DNA from: G963677325 sp963677325
Lineage (GTDB): Bacteria > Bacteroidota > Bacteroidia > Bacteroidales > Prolixibacteraceae
Assembly (NCBI GenBank): GCA_963677325.2
Contig: CAXXGM010000003.1
Location: 434,001 to 498,000, forward strand
Direction: 5' to 3'
Length of the DNA stretch: 64,000 nt
Within the stretch, counting starts at the first letter, position 1. Each line of letters opens with the position of its first letter. Position numbers and translations under genes: made by a program. Under the pieces are notes generated by a model. The model saw nothing but the letters and a program-made list of their open reading frames with translations, had not been told where the DNA came from and did not search any database. Below are positions 52,201 to 60,287 of the stretch, in pieces.

Positions 52201-53142
52201 ATGAAAGGAATGTTTATTAAAGCGCTTCGTGAATCGCCTGTTGGAACCCAGATTGCCTTTACAGCCATTGTGATCCTTATCGGAGGCCTTGGTTTCATGA
52301 TCATTGGTTTTATTGCAGGATGGCTGATCTTCGGAATGGGAGTACAGGAAATGTTGCTCTCTCTGAATGATTATTCTTCTCAGCAAGGTCTCTCCCTGTT
52401 GAAATTCTTCCAGGTGTTTCAGTCTTTCGGTTTGTTTATTGTTCCGCCATTTATTGTTGCGTTTTTCCTTCATGGGAAACCTGCTGTATTTCTGCAATAT
52501 AAGAAATTGCCGGTTGTGAAAAGCATTGTACTGGTCATCGCCATTGTCTATCTCTCGGAGCCGCTGATCAACTGGCTTAACGAAATAAATTCAAAACTTG
52601 TTTTACCGCAGGGATTAAGCGCACTTCAGAAATGGATGGAGCAATCCGAGGCGCAGGCAGGGAAAATTACGGATGCTTTTCTGAAAACAAGCTCTGTATC
52701 AGGTTTGTTGTTTAATCTTTTTATGATTGGGTTACTGCCGGCTCTTGGCGAGGAACTTCTTTTTCGCGGTGTGGTTCAGCAGCTTCTGAAAAAATGGAGC
52801 GGAAATGCACATGCTGCTATCTGGATTTCAGCTGCCCTGTTCAGCGCCCTTCACCTGCAGTTTTTTGGATTTCTGCCACGCCTGCTTTTGGGCGCCATGT
52901 TCGGCTATATGCTCGAATGGAGTGGGACGCTATGGCTCCCCATTATTGCACATTTTGTAAACAATGCCACGGCTGTTTTTGCCTATTTTCTTCTGAACAA
53001 AGGATTGATCGGCAAGGATATCGATAAAGTGGGTACTTCTTCTGACGGATCATCATACCTTGTTTTGCTGAGTATCGTGTTCCTTATTTTGCTTTTCCGG
53101 TCATTGTACCTTCAGCATAAGACTGCTGAAGAAGGAATTTAG
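52201..53142 (+). CDS. CPBP-family intramembrane glutamic protease
   Basis: A 313-residue integral membrane protein with about seven helices. The CAAX/CPBP motifs are present: EELLFRGVVQQLL (motif 1, Glu-Glu and Arg), FSALHLQFFGFLPRLLLGAMFGY (motif 2, His), and LWLPIIAHFVNNATA (motif 3, His and Asn). These proteins cleave or process membrane-associated peptides, and in some genomes act in bacteriocin maturation or immunity. The gene stands alone, between IS copy 3 and tRNA-Arg. The annotated-frame TTG at 52192 lies inside the promoter box, so the start is at 52201 or 52210. Confidence 0.88.
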   Translation: MKGMFIKALRESPVGTQIAFTAIVILIGGLGFMIIGFIAGWLIFGMGVQEMLLSLNDYSSQQGLSLLKFFQVFQSFGLFIVPPFIVAFFLHGKPAVFLQYKKLPVVKSIVLVIAIVYLSEPLINWLNEINSKLVLPQGLSALQKWMEQSEAQAGKITDAFLKTSSVSGLLFNLFMIGLLPALGEELLFRGVVQQLLKKWSGNAHAAIWISAALFSALHLQFFGFLPRLLLGAMFGYMLEWSGTLWLPIIAHFVNNATAVFAYFLLNKGLIGKDIDKVGTSSDGSSYLVLLSIVFLILLFRSLYLQHKTAEEGI

Positions 53143-53171
53143 AAAAGCCAGGGAAATAGCTGATCTGTTTT

Positions 53172-53206
53172 CCTAAAGCCTATAGCCTTAAGTCTTAAGC
53201 CTATTC
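53172..53206. repeat. Heptamer tandem array
   Basis: CCTAAAG, CCTATAG, CCTTAAG, TCTTAAG and CCTATTC at 7-bp spacing, just after the CPBP gene. The words are nearly the same as at 52119. Confidence 0.75.
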
Positions 53207-53268
53207 AATAATTCCATCCTATTATTTAATATTTTTCTCTTTGGTGATATTCTTTTAGGAAATCTGAT

Positions 53269-53276
53269 TATCTTTG
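53269..53276 (+). promoter_or_regulatory. Promoter -7 box of tRNA-Arg
   Basis: TATCTTTG matches TAnnTTTG, about 20 bp before the tRNA 5' end. TTTGG near 53240 is a candidate -33 element. Confidence 0.7.
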
Positions 53277-53295
53277 CGCCGTTTCAAACAAGTTT

Positions 53296-53369
53296 GGCCC
53301 TGTAGCTTAATTGGATAGAGCATCTGACTACGGATCAGAAGGTTGGGGATTCGAGTTCCTCCAGGGTCA
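53296..53369 (+). tRNA. tRNA-Arg (anticodon ACG)
   Basis: The 74-nt cloverleaf folds well. Acceptor GGCCCTG pairs with CAGGGTC (one G-T). The anticodon arm is TCTGA-CTACGGA-TCAGA with anticodon ACG, and the T arm contains the TTCGAGT loop. The discriminator base is A, and CCA is not encoded (ACCT follows). A hairpin terminator follows at 53374. It marks the left edge of a mosaic accessory region and may have served as an integration site. Confidence 0.95.
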
Positions 53370-53373
53370 CCTG

Positions 53374-53411
53374 AAAAAAAGAGTTGCAATGAAAGTTGTG
53401 ACTCTTTTTTT
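53374..53411 (+). terminator. Terminator after tRNA-Arg
   Basis: AAAAAAAGAGT pairs with ACTCTTTTTTT across a loop of about 16 bases. The T-run is the right arm. Confidence 0.75.
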
Positions 53412-53478
53412 GTTGCTCTGCCAGATTTTATCCACCCTTTGAAGGGATCAATTGGAAAACTAGGTGGAGTAGAAAATT

Positions 53479-53606
53479 TCATGCATAAATTTTTGTTAGC
53501 CTAAATAGGAAGAAGCTCACATCTCTCACCCCTCGTTGAGTTGAACGGAAGGCTTTAATTTTAGCATTGAAAGATTCTGCTGAGGCATTGGTACTTCTGT
53601 TGTTAA
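53479..53606 (-). pseudogene. C-terminal remnant of an ISL3/ISAon1-like transposase
   Basis: The minus strand reads NRSTNASAESFNAKIKAFRS, continues for another 20 residues ending FRLTKIYA, then stops. This is the conserved C-terminus of ISL3-type DDE transposases (RSTNALAESFN...). Upstream coding is missing. The word GGATCAATTGGAA(AA)CTAGGTGGAG occurs on both sides (53446 and 53611), in direct orientation, and is probably what is left of the IS ends. Confidence 0.7.
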
Positions 53607-53723
53607 AGTAGGATCAATTGGAACTAGGTGGAGAAGAACAATAATTTCATCTTTGTTGTTGAATAAAACAACAGGTTAAAGATGGATCAAAAGATGAATA
53701 GTATAAACTGCTTTTAAAAGAAA

Positions 53724-53750
53724 CTGGCGCGTTTTAAAAAAACGCGCCAG
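53724..53750. other. Perfect hairpin CTGGCGCGTTTT
   Basis: CTGGCGCGTTTT, three bases, AAAACGCGCCAG. No T-run follows. It stands right at the left break of the acetyltransferase remnant and may mark a recombination scar or an old element end. Confidence 0.6.
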
Positions 53751-53785
53751 CGAGGCTCATCAGCGATAATAGTCTCTGAACCACC

Positions 53786-54073
53786 ATTCTGCGGATCAAC
53801 CGTCGCGAAGCGTTCGCTCATACTCATGTTGGGAGAGGTGCAACCATAGGTGCAAATGCCACAATCGTTTGCGGACACAACATCGGCGCAGGCGCAGTGG
53901 TTACCAAAAATGTGCCGCCTTATGCCTTGTTGGTTGGCAATCCCGCCCGTCAAACCGGATGGATGAGCGAGTATGGACATCGCCTGAATTTCGACGAAAA
54001 CGGAATGGCAATCTGTCCCGAAAGCAAGCAGGAATATAAAATTGAAAGGAATGAAGTAAGAAGGATCAAGTAA
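53786..54073 (+). pseudogene. Truncated hexapeptide-repeat acyltransferase (WbpD/WlbB-like)
   Basis: The frame ending at 54073 reads THVGRGATIGANATIVCGHN, then IGAGAVVTKNVPPYALLVGNPARQ and GWMSEYGHRLNF. This is the left-handed beta-helix end of sugar-nucleotide N-acetyltransferases such as WbpD, which acetylate UDP-2-acetamido-3-amino-uronic acid. Everything upstream of about residue 100 is missing, and a few residues are missing inside the helix (IVCGHNIGAGAV). No start codon exists. It was probably part of a surface polysaccharide locus. Confidence 0.8.
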
Positions 54074-54076
54074 AAA

Positions 54077-54310
54077 ATGAGTTCAGAAAAATTAGCATTG
54101 GTTGGTTGCGGAAGAGTATCGAAACGCCACATTGAAGTGATTCAGGCGACAGTCGGCATTGATATTGCGGCTGTTTGCGACATTGACGAAAACAAGGTAA
54201 AGAAACTTTCAGAACAACTGTCGACTTATGATGAATTGAATATTGTATCTGTCGGCGTAGGTTGGGTGAATGAGTGCCATTTGTCAATAAAATCCTTCGA
54301 ATGGAAATGA
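54077..54310 (+). pseudogene. Truncated Gfo/Idh/MocA dehydrogenase (WlbA/WbpB-like)
   Basis: The 77 residues begin MSSEKLALVGCGRVSKRHIEVIQ, the Rossmann N-terminus of WlbA/WbpB-type UDP-N-acetylglucosaminuronate 3-dehydrogenases. Normal length is about 320. After IVSVGVGWVNECH the sequence is no longer family-like and stops. The gene follows the acyltransferase remnant after 3 bp, as expected from the wbp/wlb pathway order, so a whole polysaccharide locus seems to have been deleted, leaving these ends. Confidence 0.75.
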
Positions 54311-55014
54311 AATATCAACCGGATTTGCATTTCTTATTATGTTATTGATAATATTTTCATCATGAACAGTTTCTATCCAAACAGGTATAATATCATCTGC
54401 CATAACATTATAAACAGTAGCCAATTGACCTATTTTAGTATGATCAATCTGCATCACAGTATAGAAATCGTCATCAATTGATTCTATTCTCGTAATAAAA
54501 TGATTATTATTACAATGTAATAGATAAGTTCGCTCTTGCACTGTGTCATATTGATAACCGCATGGGAAATTAAGAAAACAATTTTCCAACGGAAAATATG
54601 ATTGGATTGCATCGACCATTTCGATGTGTATGGCATCGTCGTTGTCTAAACGGGTTGTTATCAAATATTTGTCTTTATCTGTCAGGGCAGATGAAATGGC
54701 TGCAATCAGTTTAACAGACAATTCGTCATTCGTCAATTCGTCAATTCGTCAAAGAAAAAAGGATGAAATTGAGGACATACGGCTCTATATGCTTCTATTT
54801 TATACATATAATTTTGTATACTGATCTTGTCGAATAATACCATCCATGTAAAATTTTTATTGGTTTGTCCGACAACTGAAGGGAGACAATACTTCTCGAA
54901 AAGATCAATTCTATTTTTTAACCAAACGTCTGTTCTCGTGAGATTTCCATTTTTATCGGTTCCCAGTTTTCCTACCCTTATATTGAATCGGGTGATGATG
55001 AAATGACGAAACAT
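54284..55014 (-). pseudogene. Putative rhamnosyltransferase-type glycosyltransferase, split by an 8-bp repeat
   Basis: Two minus-strand frames (54733-55014 and 54284-54736) together make one protein of about 240 residues. The first part (FRHFIITRFNIRVGKLG...FTWMVLFDKIS) and the second (KYLITTRLDNDDAIHIEMVDAIQ) both fit the putative rhamnosyl transferase family, LDNDDA being the DxD-type metal motif. The break lies in a tandem array of GACGAATT units, four copies with one 7-bp unit. Removing a single 8-bp unit gives the continuous reading FFDELTNDELSVKL. The gene therefore looks out of frame by one repeat and is a candidate for slipped-strand phase variation. Confidence 0.75.
54720..54750. repeat. 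Intragenic octamer array (GACGAATT)n
   Basis: On the minus strand the units are GACGAATT, GACGAATT, GACGAAT, GACGAATT (8, 8, 7, 8 bp). Change by one 8-bp unit shifts the reading frame of the glycosyltransferase gene. Confidence 0.85.
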
Positions 55015-55271
55015 ATTGTGAAAATTTTACAGGATTAATAGTTTAGACCGTAGATATTTAAAGTACTTTCCATTTGGAGGACAGAATTTCACCCTTATTA
55101 ATATCAAGAAACTATGTAACACTAAATAACGCCCCCATTAATAAGTACTCGGCGAAAAGGCGGTATTTACTTGGTCAGGGATTTAATTATTTCGCTCATG
55201 TTTTGAATGGTATATGTATTGAAATATAAACGAAACTTTATAATACTGTCAATTAGTTGATTGACTTTATT

Positions 55272-55454
55272 CTAAAACGATATCCTTTCCATCAACTGTA
55301 TCCCGCTCAGCACATCCTCAAAACTTGGAAACATATTCCACTTTTTCTGCACAATATACTCGTATATGGTATCGTGTCCTTTGCCGTATTGATGGTCGAT
55401 GGTAAAATCCATATCCGGTTTTTCCATGTTTTCCACATGCCAAAAATAAATCAA
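55272..55454 (-). CDS. Small hypothetical protein downstream of LanC-like gene
   Basis: Up to 60 residues, starting 9 bp after the LanC-like stop. The first ATG gives a shorter product, MEKPDMDFTIDHQYGKGHDT and onward, ending LSGIQLMERISF. It could be a real small protein or the end of a decayed gene. The upstream start would be TTG. I do not recognise a family. It has no GG leader and no Cys, so it is not an obvious precursor peptide. The gap to the next minus-strand gene (55015-55271) shows nothing recognisable. Confidence 0.4.
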   Translation of the reverse strand: MIYFWHVENMEKPDMDFTIDHQYGKGHDTIYEYIVQKKWNMFPSFEDVLSGIQLMERISF

Positions 55455-55463
55455 TACTTTTTG

Positions 55464-56444
55464 TCATTGATTACTCACAGCCAAAATATTATCTTGTTCC
55501 ATACACCATTGCATCATTGCCCAAGCCAAACCACCGACGTCATTTCCCAGTCCAGCATTATCCGAATTCAGTTGATCTAATAATTCATTAATTCGTTGAT
55601 GGTCTTTTGTTATAGATGATACAGTTTTGTTCACTACTTCGGGAATAGAAATTTTTCTGCCCAAAATCAATTGGGTCAAGTAAAAATTATTAACGTCCGT
55701 CAATGTCATCAATTGAGGAGCATCGCCGATGGATATGCATCCTTCAAACATCGGAATCTCATTAAGCAATGTAGCCAATATATATTTTTCGGAAATACTT
55801 TTCTCTTCTTTGTAAGAAATTTTCACGATTTCAGGCAATTCTTCATACATCACACCTATTTCGGGTCGAAGCAGACCATATTCCCCAACTGTTTGGCAGA
55901 CGTGGAAAAAACGAATTAAAAATTTACAAGGAAATACAGGTAATACATAATTCGTATATTTTGAAATAAATATATTATAGAGCCGATACACACAATCTTC
56001 GACATATTGGCGCCATTTATTTTCTGTAGAAGGTATGCTCGAAATTAACCTGTTCCACGCATACAACCCTTTCCCTGTTTCAGTGTCGAGATCATTCAAA
56101 ATAAATGATCTGTCATCCTCACGAAACAAAACGGCATCTATTTCATCGAATATGTTTTCATCGGCCTCTACGAATCCTCGGTTGATCAGATAATCGATTC
56201 CCCATGTAATACCGTACAACCCATTGTCAAACCCTTTTCCAAAGTTCGGCATGACAGAATCAATCAAGAGGTCTGCACATTCCGTTATTTTAGGATCATT
56301 CCTGTATCGTCCGTATTGATACAAAAGGATGGCAATGCCAATTTTTCCTGACATTAACTCAGTTTGTGTGACAAGAACGCTTGCTTTTGCAATTTGTCTG
56401 ACAAAAACATCAAGAGAATCCGATATTGTCTTATATGAGTTCAT
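55464..56444 (-). CDS. LanC-like protein (paralogue 2)
   Basis: A 326-residue alpha-toroid protein related to lanthionine synthetase C. It shares with the paralogue at 62372 the blocks L.GKIGIAILLYQYGR and FDNGLYGITWGIDYLINRGFVEAD. LanC enzymes bind zinc through a Cys and a Cys-His pair (WCYG and CHG motifs). Neither is recognisable here, so classical lanthionine cyclase activity is doubtful. The start codon overlaps the GT2 stop (ATGA), which means tight coupling with the glycosyltransferase genes. It may hold or present a peptide substrate. Confidence 0.72.
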   Translation of the reverse strand: MNSYKTISDSLDVFVRQIAKASVLVTQTELMSGKIGIAILLYQYGRYRNDPKITECADLLIDSVMPNFGKGFDNGLYGITWGIDYLINRGFVEADENIFDEIDAVLFREDDRSFILNDLDTETGKGLYAWNRLISSIPSTENKWRQYVEDCVYRLYNIFISKYTNYVLPVFPCKFLIRFFHVCQTVGEYGLLRPEIGVMYEELPEIVKISYKEEKSISEKYILATLLNEIPMFEGCISIGDAPQLMTLTDVNNFYLTQLILGRKISIPEVVNKTVSSITKDHQRINELLDQLNSDNAGLGNDVGGLAWAMMQWCMEQDNILAVSNQ

Positions 56445-57340
56445 ATCATTTCGATTTGAAAAGTACATCGTGCCCGATGTGCTTGCATGAAATTCTGCAA
56501 TTTTTGTTGTGAATAATATCGTGTTTTCCGATTAGCTTCCAATAATCTATCTATCCATTGGTCAATTACTATTTCATCAAAACGATCATCAATAATGCCT
56601 TTGAGGAAAGAAAGGTGCAATACTTTTTCGGCTTCGGTTGGTTCAATTCCGAAAAATGAAAGTTGTTTCACACGAATTTGTTCGATAAAGAAAAATTGTT
56701 CCTTTCTTTTACTCGTTGATATTTGGTGCTCATGCCTCCGAATCTGATACAGGACTTCGTTGATATTGCTGACCGGAAATAAGGACGATGCCCTCGCTAA
56801 CCAATCAAAATCGGAAGCATAAGTATAAGCTTCGTTGTAGTATAAGTCGTGACGATGGATAAGAGGGGTTCTGATCATACATGTTGCATGGCACAAATAA
56901 CAAGATCTCAAAAATAAAACTTTGATAGTCTCGTAATCGGTTTCCCTATAAGCCGGTAGATGATCATTAAGAAATTGATAAGCGCTTCCGATCACCCCAA
57001 ATTCCATATTTTCTTCCAAAAACCGATATTGTTTTTCCAAACGTTCGGGCAAGTTTTTATCATCGGCGCCCACCACGCAGAGATATTTACCCTTAGCGGC
57101 TCTCATTCCGGCATTCATTGCCGGATAACATCCCCTGTTTTCAGGAAAATCAATTATTTTGATGCGTTTATCGAGATAGGAATGCGCCACCTCGCTGCTG
57201 TTATCCGTTGATCCGTCATTGACTATGATCAGTTCGAAATCAGGCATGGTTTGAGCGAGCACGCTATCAATACTTTCCTTTATAAGATGGCCATAGTTAT
57301 ATACCGGCATGATCACTGATATGACAGGACTATGTTTCAT
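56441..57340 (-). CDS. GT2-family glycosyltransferase
   Basis: A 299-residue GT-A enzyme. It opens SPVISVIMPVYNYGHLIKESIDSVLAQT, the universal GT2 start, carries IIVNDGSTDNS, and has the metal motif as VVGADDKNLPERLEKQ. The C-terminal third is helical. It is cytoplasmic, with no membrane segment. The 5' end overlaps the GT4 stop by 11 bp and its stop overlaps the LanC-like start. Donor and acceptor are unknown. Context suggests glycosylation of a secreted peptide rather than of a lipid-linked glycan. Confidence 0.88.
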   Translation of the reverse strand: MKHSPVISVIMPVYNYGHLIKESIDSVLAQTMPDFELIIVNDGSTDNSSEVAHSYLDKRIKIIDFPENRGCYPAMNAGMRAAKGKYLCVVGADDKNLPERLEKQYRFLEENMEFGVIGSAYQFLNDHLPAYRETDYETIKVLFLRSCYLCHATCMIRTPLIHRHDLYYNEAYTYASDFDWLARASSLFPVSNINEVLYQIRRHEHQISTSKRKEQFFFIEQIRVKQLSFFGIEPTEAEKVLHLSFLKGIIDDRFDEIVIDQWIDRLLEANRKTRYYSQQKLQNFMQAHRARCTFQIEMI

Positions 57341-58967
57341 GGTTTTCTAAATTTTTAAAAGGCTTAAAATCGCACAAAACGCCATTGATAAAATCCGGAT
57401 AATTTTTGTCGGCGTTGAAATTTTCTCTCCAAAATTCATATACGCCTTTTCGAAAAAGAATGTCTCTCGATTTGGTTAACAGTATTTCTAAAATGGCGCT
57501 TTTAGCGTCTTCAACCTCAAAATTTGCTTTTAACAATATTCCGACTTCATTTGTAACGATTTCACAATTTCCTCCAACATTTGTAGCTACAACCGGTATG
57601 CCAAAACTGATAGCTTCCATTATGGAAACCGGCAAACCTTCTGTTGACGATAAATTGATAAAACAATCAACCTGTTCAGTAAGATAAAATTTATATATTT
57701 CCTTATTTTCTACATGACCATAAAACAGAACTTCAATATTGTCAGGAATAAGTTGGTCTGCGATATTTTTAATTTTTTCAAATAAAAATCCATCTCCAAA
57801 ATGAACCCATTTCACAGGAATATCTTTTATTAAAGCCAGCGCTTCTACAATTTTATCAACCCGCTTTATATCAATAATCCTTGAACAACTTACGACCAAG
57901 TATTGTGATGTTTGGTTTCCTTGGGTTGAAAAAGAATCATTATGGTGGATGCCCAAATAGGAAAGTTTGTACTTTGATCGATATTGGGGATATTTTTCTG
58001 TTATATAATTCAAGCCATTTTTTGAAATCAAATACAGGTTTGTGACATATTGCAATTGCAATTTTCGAAAAGGAATATACCCCTCTTTTCTTCTTTCATG
58101 GTATAAATCAAACCCGTGAGCGCGGGATACAAAATATTTTATTTTATTTTTTGACTTTAAAACAGACAATAATGTAGCATGATGGTCAAACCAATAGGTG
58201 TAATGAATTGCATTTGTTATTTTGTTTATTTCAAGAAAATCATACAAAACTCCTGCTAAATATGAAATTCTGAAAAGCAAACGTATCGTATCTTTTTTGT
58301 TTTTGCTGCGTAAAATGTCGGTTAAACAATACATGTGCCATTTTTGGATGTTCTTCCATCTTTTTGGCTTCATATTATTTCCAAAATATGGATTTAACAC
58401 TTCAACATTTTCGGGTATGTAACGTCTACGTCCACTAAATTGAGTGGGAATGATAATGATTCGTTCGAATGATTTTGAAAGATATTTTATTTCTGTTTCA
58501 ATAAATTGTTCTCCCTGTCCGTAAGGAAAACCGAAAGTATAAAGGCAAAGACTATTCACGGGTTTATACTGATACAAACGATTTTCATCTTTTTTCCGGC
58601 ATAAGCGTACCAAATGATATCCTTTCTGTACTTCATCCTGTGGGCAACTCTCCAACAAGTCGAATATATCCCTGATCTCCGGATCATTGATCCATGGATA
58701 CCCTGTTCCCAATTCCGGATACCAACCAACCCAAATCTGTCCTTCCGTCTTGTCTAATTCATCCTCCATTTCATCCAGCAACCCGGGAAGATAGAATACT
58801 ACCACATCGGCCTGTTGAAAATACCGCCGGTCGGTGGTGATGAACCAATCAGACGGAACATCACTGATATTTAATGTCAATTCCCCGCCACGAATGGTAT
58901 TGTACACCAACATCAATTTTTTCACTGAAATTTCTTCTTCCGGAATTACGTTCATTGTTTGATCCAA
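57330..58967 (-). CDS. GT4 glycosyltransferase with an N-terminal GT10-like domain
   Basis: A 545-residue protein. Residues 15-150 resemble the N-terminal domain of GT10 fucosyltransferases (ADVVVFYLPGLLDEMEDELDKTEGQIWVGWYPELG and a following NDPEIRDIFDLLESCPQDE). From residue 150 the protein is a GT-B enzyme of family 4: the donor site is near SSTEGLPVSIMEAISFGIPVVATNVGG with the E-x7-E arrangement. The composite architecture is reminiscent of glycosyltransferases described in Bacteroidales GG-leader peptide systems. It is the first gene of the GT4-GT2-LanC operon. The GT10 part is an inference from short similarity. Confidence 0.75.
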   Translation of the reverse strand: MDQTMNVIPEEEISVKKLMLVYNTIRGGELTLNISDVPSDWFITTDRRYFQQADVVVFYLPGLLDEMEDELDKTEGQIWVGWYPELGTGYPWINDPEIRDIFDLLESCPQDEVQKGYHLVRLCRKKDENRLYQYKPVNSLCLYTFGFPYGQGEQFIETEIKYLSKSFERIIIIPTQFSGRRRYIPENVEVLNPYFGNNMKPKRWKNIQKWHMYCLTDILRSKNKKDTIRLLFRISYLAGVLYDFLEINKITNAIHYTYWFDHHATLLSVLKSKNKIKYFVSRAHGFDLYHERRKEGYIPFRKLQLQYVTNLYLISKNGLNYITEKYPQYRSKYKLSYLGIHHNDSFSTQGNQTSQYLVVSCSRIIDIKRVDKIVEALALIKDIPVKWVHFGDGFLFEKIKNIADQLIPDNIEVLFYGHVENKEIYKFYLTEQVDCFINLSSTEGLPVSIMEAISFGIPVVATNVGGNCEIVTNEVGILLKANFEVEDAKSAILEILLTKSRDILFRKGVYEFWRENFNADKNYPDFINGVLCDFKPFKNLENHET

Positions 58968-59344
58968 CTTATCATTTTACTTCCTTGATTGCTTTTAGAT
59001 TTTTTTTGAAGAACAAAGATCCATCCAAAATCATTAATGATTTCAGTAGTCGTTACTTCATAAATGTGTACAACGTACCCAAAGCAAATATTAAGTTAGT
59101 TAAAAGTATGCCTCGTTATATATAAAATTTCCTATAGGAAGTGATTGGATAAAAAATTCCCGATACGGGAAATGATTTGAATACAAATAACAGATTCCCA
59201 TTTTGAAGATTTCGTAAGAATTAATCTTTGGTTTACATTAAAAGACTGTTTAAAACTTCTATTTTAATTTATCATGACAAAATTCCTATAGAATATTCTT
59301 CAAGAGACCCTCTCTTCATTTACCAATGACAGATTTATGTAATT
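58968..59344. other. Non-coding region upstream of the GT4 operon
   Basis: This 377-bp stretch should hold the promoter of the glycosyltransferase operon. On the minus strand it carries a small frame (MILDGSLFFKKNLKAIKEVK, about 58979-59040) that ends just before the GT4 start and could be a leader peptide or chance. No GG-type precursor gene is visible. Confidence 0.35.
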
Positions 59345-59805
59345 AGAACGTTTTTACTAAATTGAATATTTAGTTCTTTTGCAAGTCTGGTAAGAGCCTT
59401 TGCCTCATTAGCCAGCAGTTGTTCCTCATAACGGGTGATACCTCGTTCTGCATAATCAAGTCCTTTAACCATAGCTCATTGTCTTTGGCGATTGTTCGGA
59501 GGACCTGATCCGCTAGGGTGTCCCTTCTTTTTAGCGTTCCTGCGCATTCTACCTGAATTATACTGACCCGGAGAGAGTCTAAGCAGCTTGTAAAATGTTT
59601 TTCATTCGGCCATTTACTAAGATCTCTCAGTAGTTGCATCCATGTATAATCAATAATACCTAATATTACTGTAGCATCTTTACCCGTCGAACACGTTTAA
59701 AAGTCGGGACAAGTCTATCGACAACTGGTTTGTGGTGCCGGATCGCTTTCCTTTTTTTAGAACCTGACTATTCCCTGTTTGTCCAATTAACCATCATACG
59801 CCTGT
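59345..59805 (-). pseudogene. Frameshifted IS110-family transposase remnant
   Basis: The best preserved segment reads LLRDLSKWPNEKHFTSCLDSL, the C-terminal domain motif of IS110-type transposases (normally DLSKWPTEKHFTSWLGL). After a frameshift the same strand continues GLDYAERGITRYEEQLLANE and ends ELNIQFSKNVLIT, also typical of the family C-terminus. Upstream pieces (LSIDLSRLLNVFDG, 59640-59760) fit the preceding region. Several frameshifts and stops make it inactive. It differs in sequence from the intact IS110 transposase at 60288. Confidence 0.75.
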
Positions 59806-60287
59806 TTTAGTGCAAAAAGGCCATCAGTAATCTCTGCCATACATAGATTAAAAATATAATTTAAACAGTTTCTTCTATGTTGTAATCCAAATTCTGAGAG
59901 CATTATTTTTTGGCTATTTTATTTTGTTTATTTTTCAAATATTTCGTTTACAGAACATTAACTTTGCAATTAGTAAAGAGGAAGAGGACGCAGGCTCTAC
60001 TGGGGAGCAACCTGTCAGCAATACTCTTTACGGATACACTGTATAAGGGGAGGTTTTCGGGCCTTCCTTTTACTTATACAGGAATCCAAATATGGCTAAG
60101 GAAAACCCAATGTTCTACTCTTAGCCAATGCCGATAAAAGTCCTATAAAAACAATCTTCTATAAGTGGACAAAATGCCACATTTCCCTGTTTCAGTTTTT
60201 ATAAGTAAAGTGCCGCATTCTAAATAAGCAGACTGGCTGCAAGAAACTGTCAGCGGTCACCTTGATATATTGATTGTTTTTAAGGAT
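59806..60287. other. Non-coding region downstream of the IS110 transposase
   Basis: No reliable ORF. The last 280 bp before the transposase stop are a candidate right end of the IS110 element and could encode its bridge RNA, as in the IS1111-type subgroup. The sequence has several short complementary stretches, but I cannot fold it by eye. Confidence 0.35.

Noticed and set aside
53255..53482. 75-residue minus-strand frame across the tRNA
   Set aside because: It is the antisense of tRNA-Arg and its terminator.
55272..55454. Precursor peptide of the LanC-associated system
   Set aside because: No Gly-Gly leader motif and no Cys residue, and the likely start is TTG; kept only as a hypothetical small gene.
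59910..60137. 75-residue plus-strand frame beside IS110
   Set aside because: No recognisable family, placed in transposon debris, and a better candidate for the element's non-coding end.
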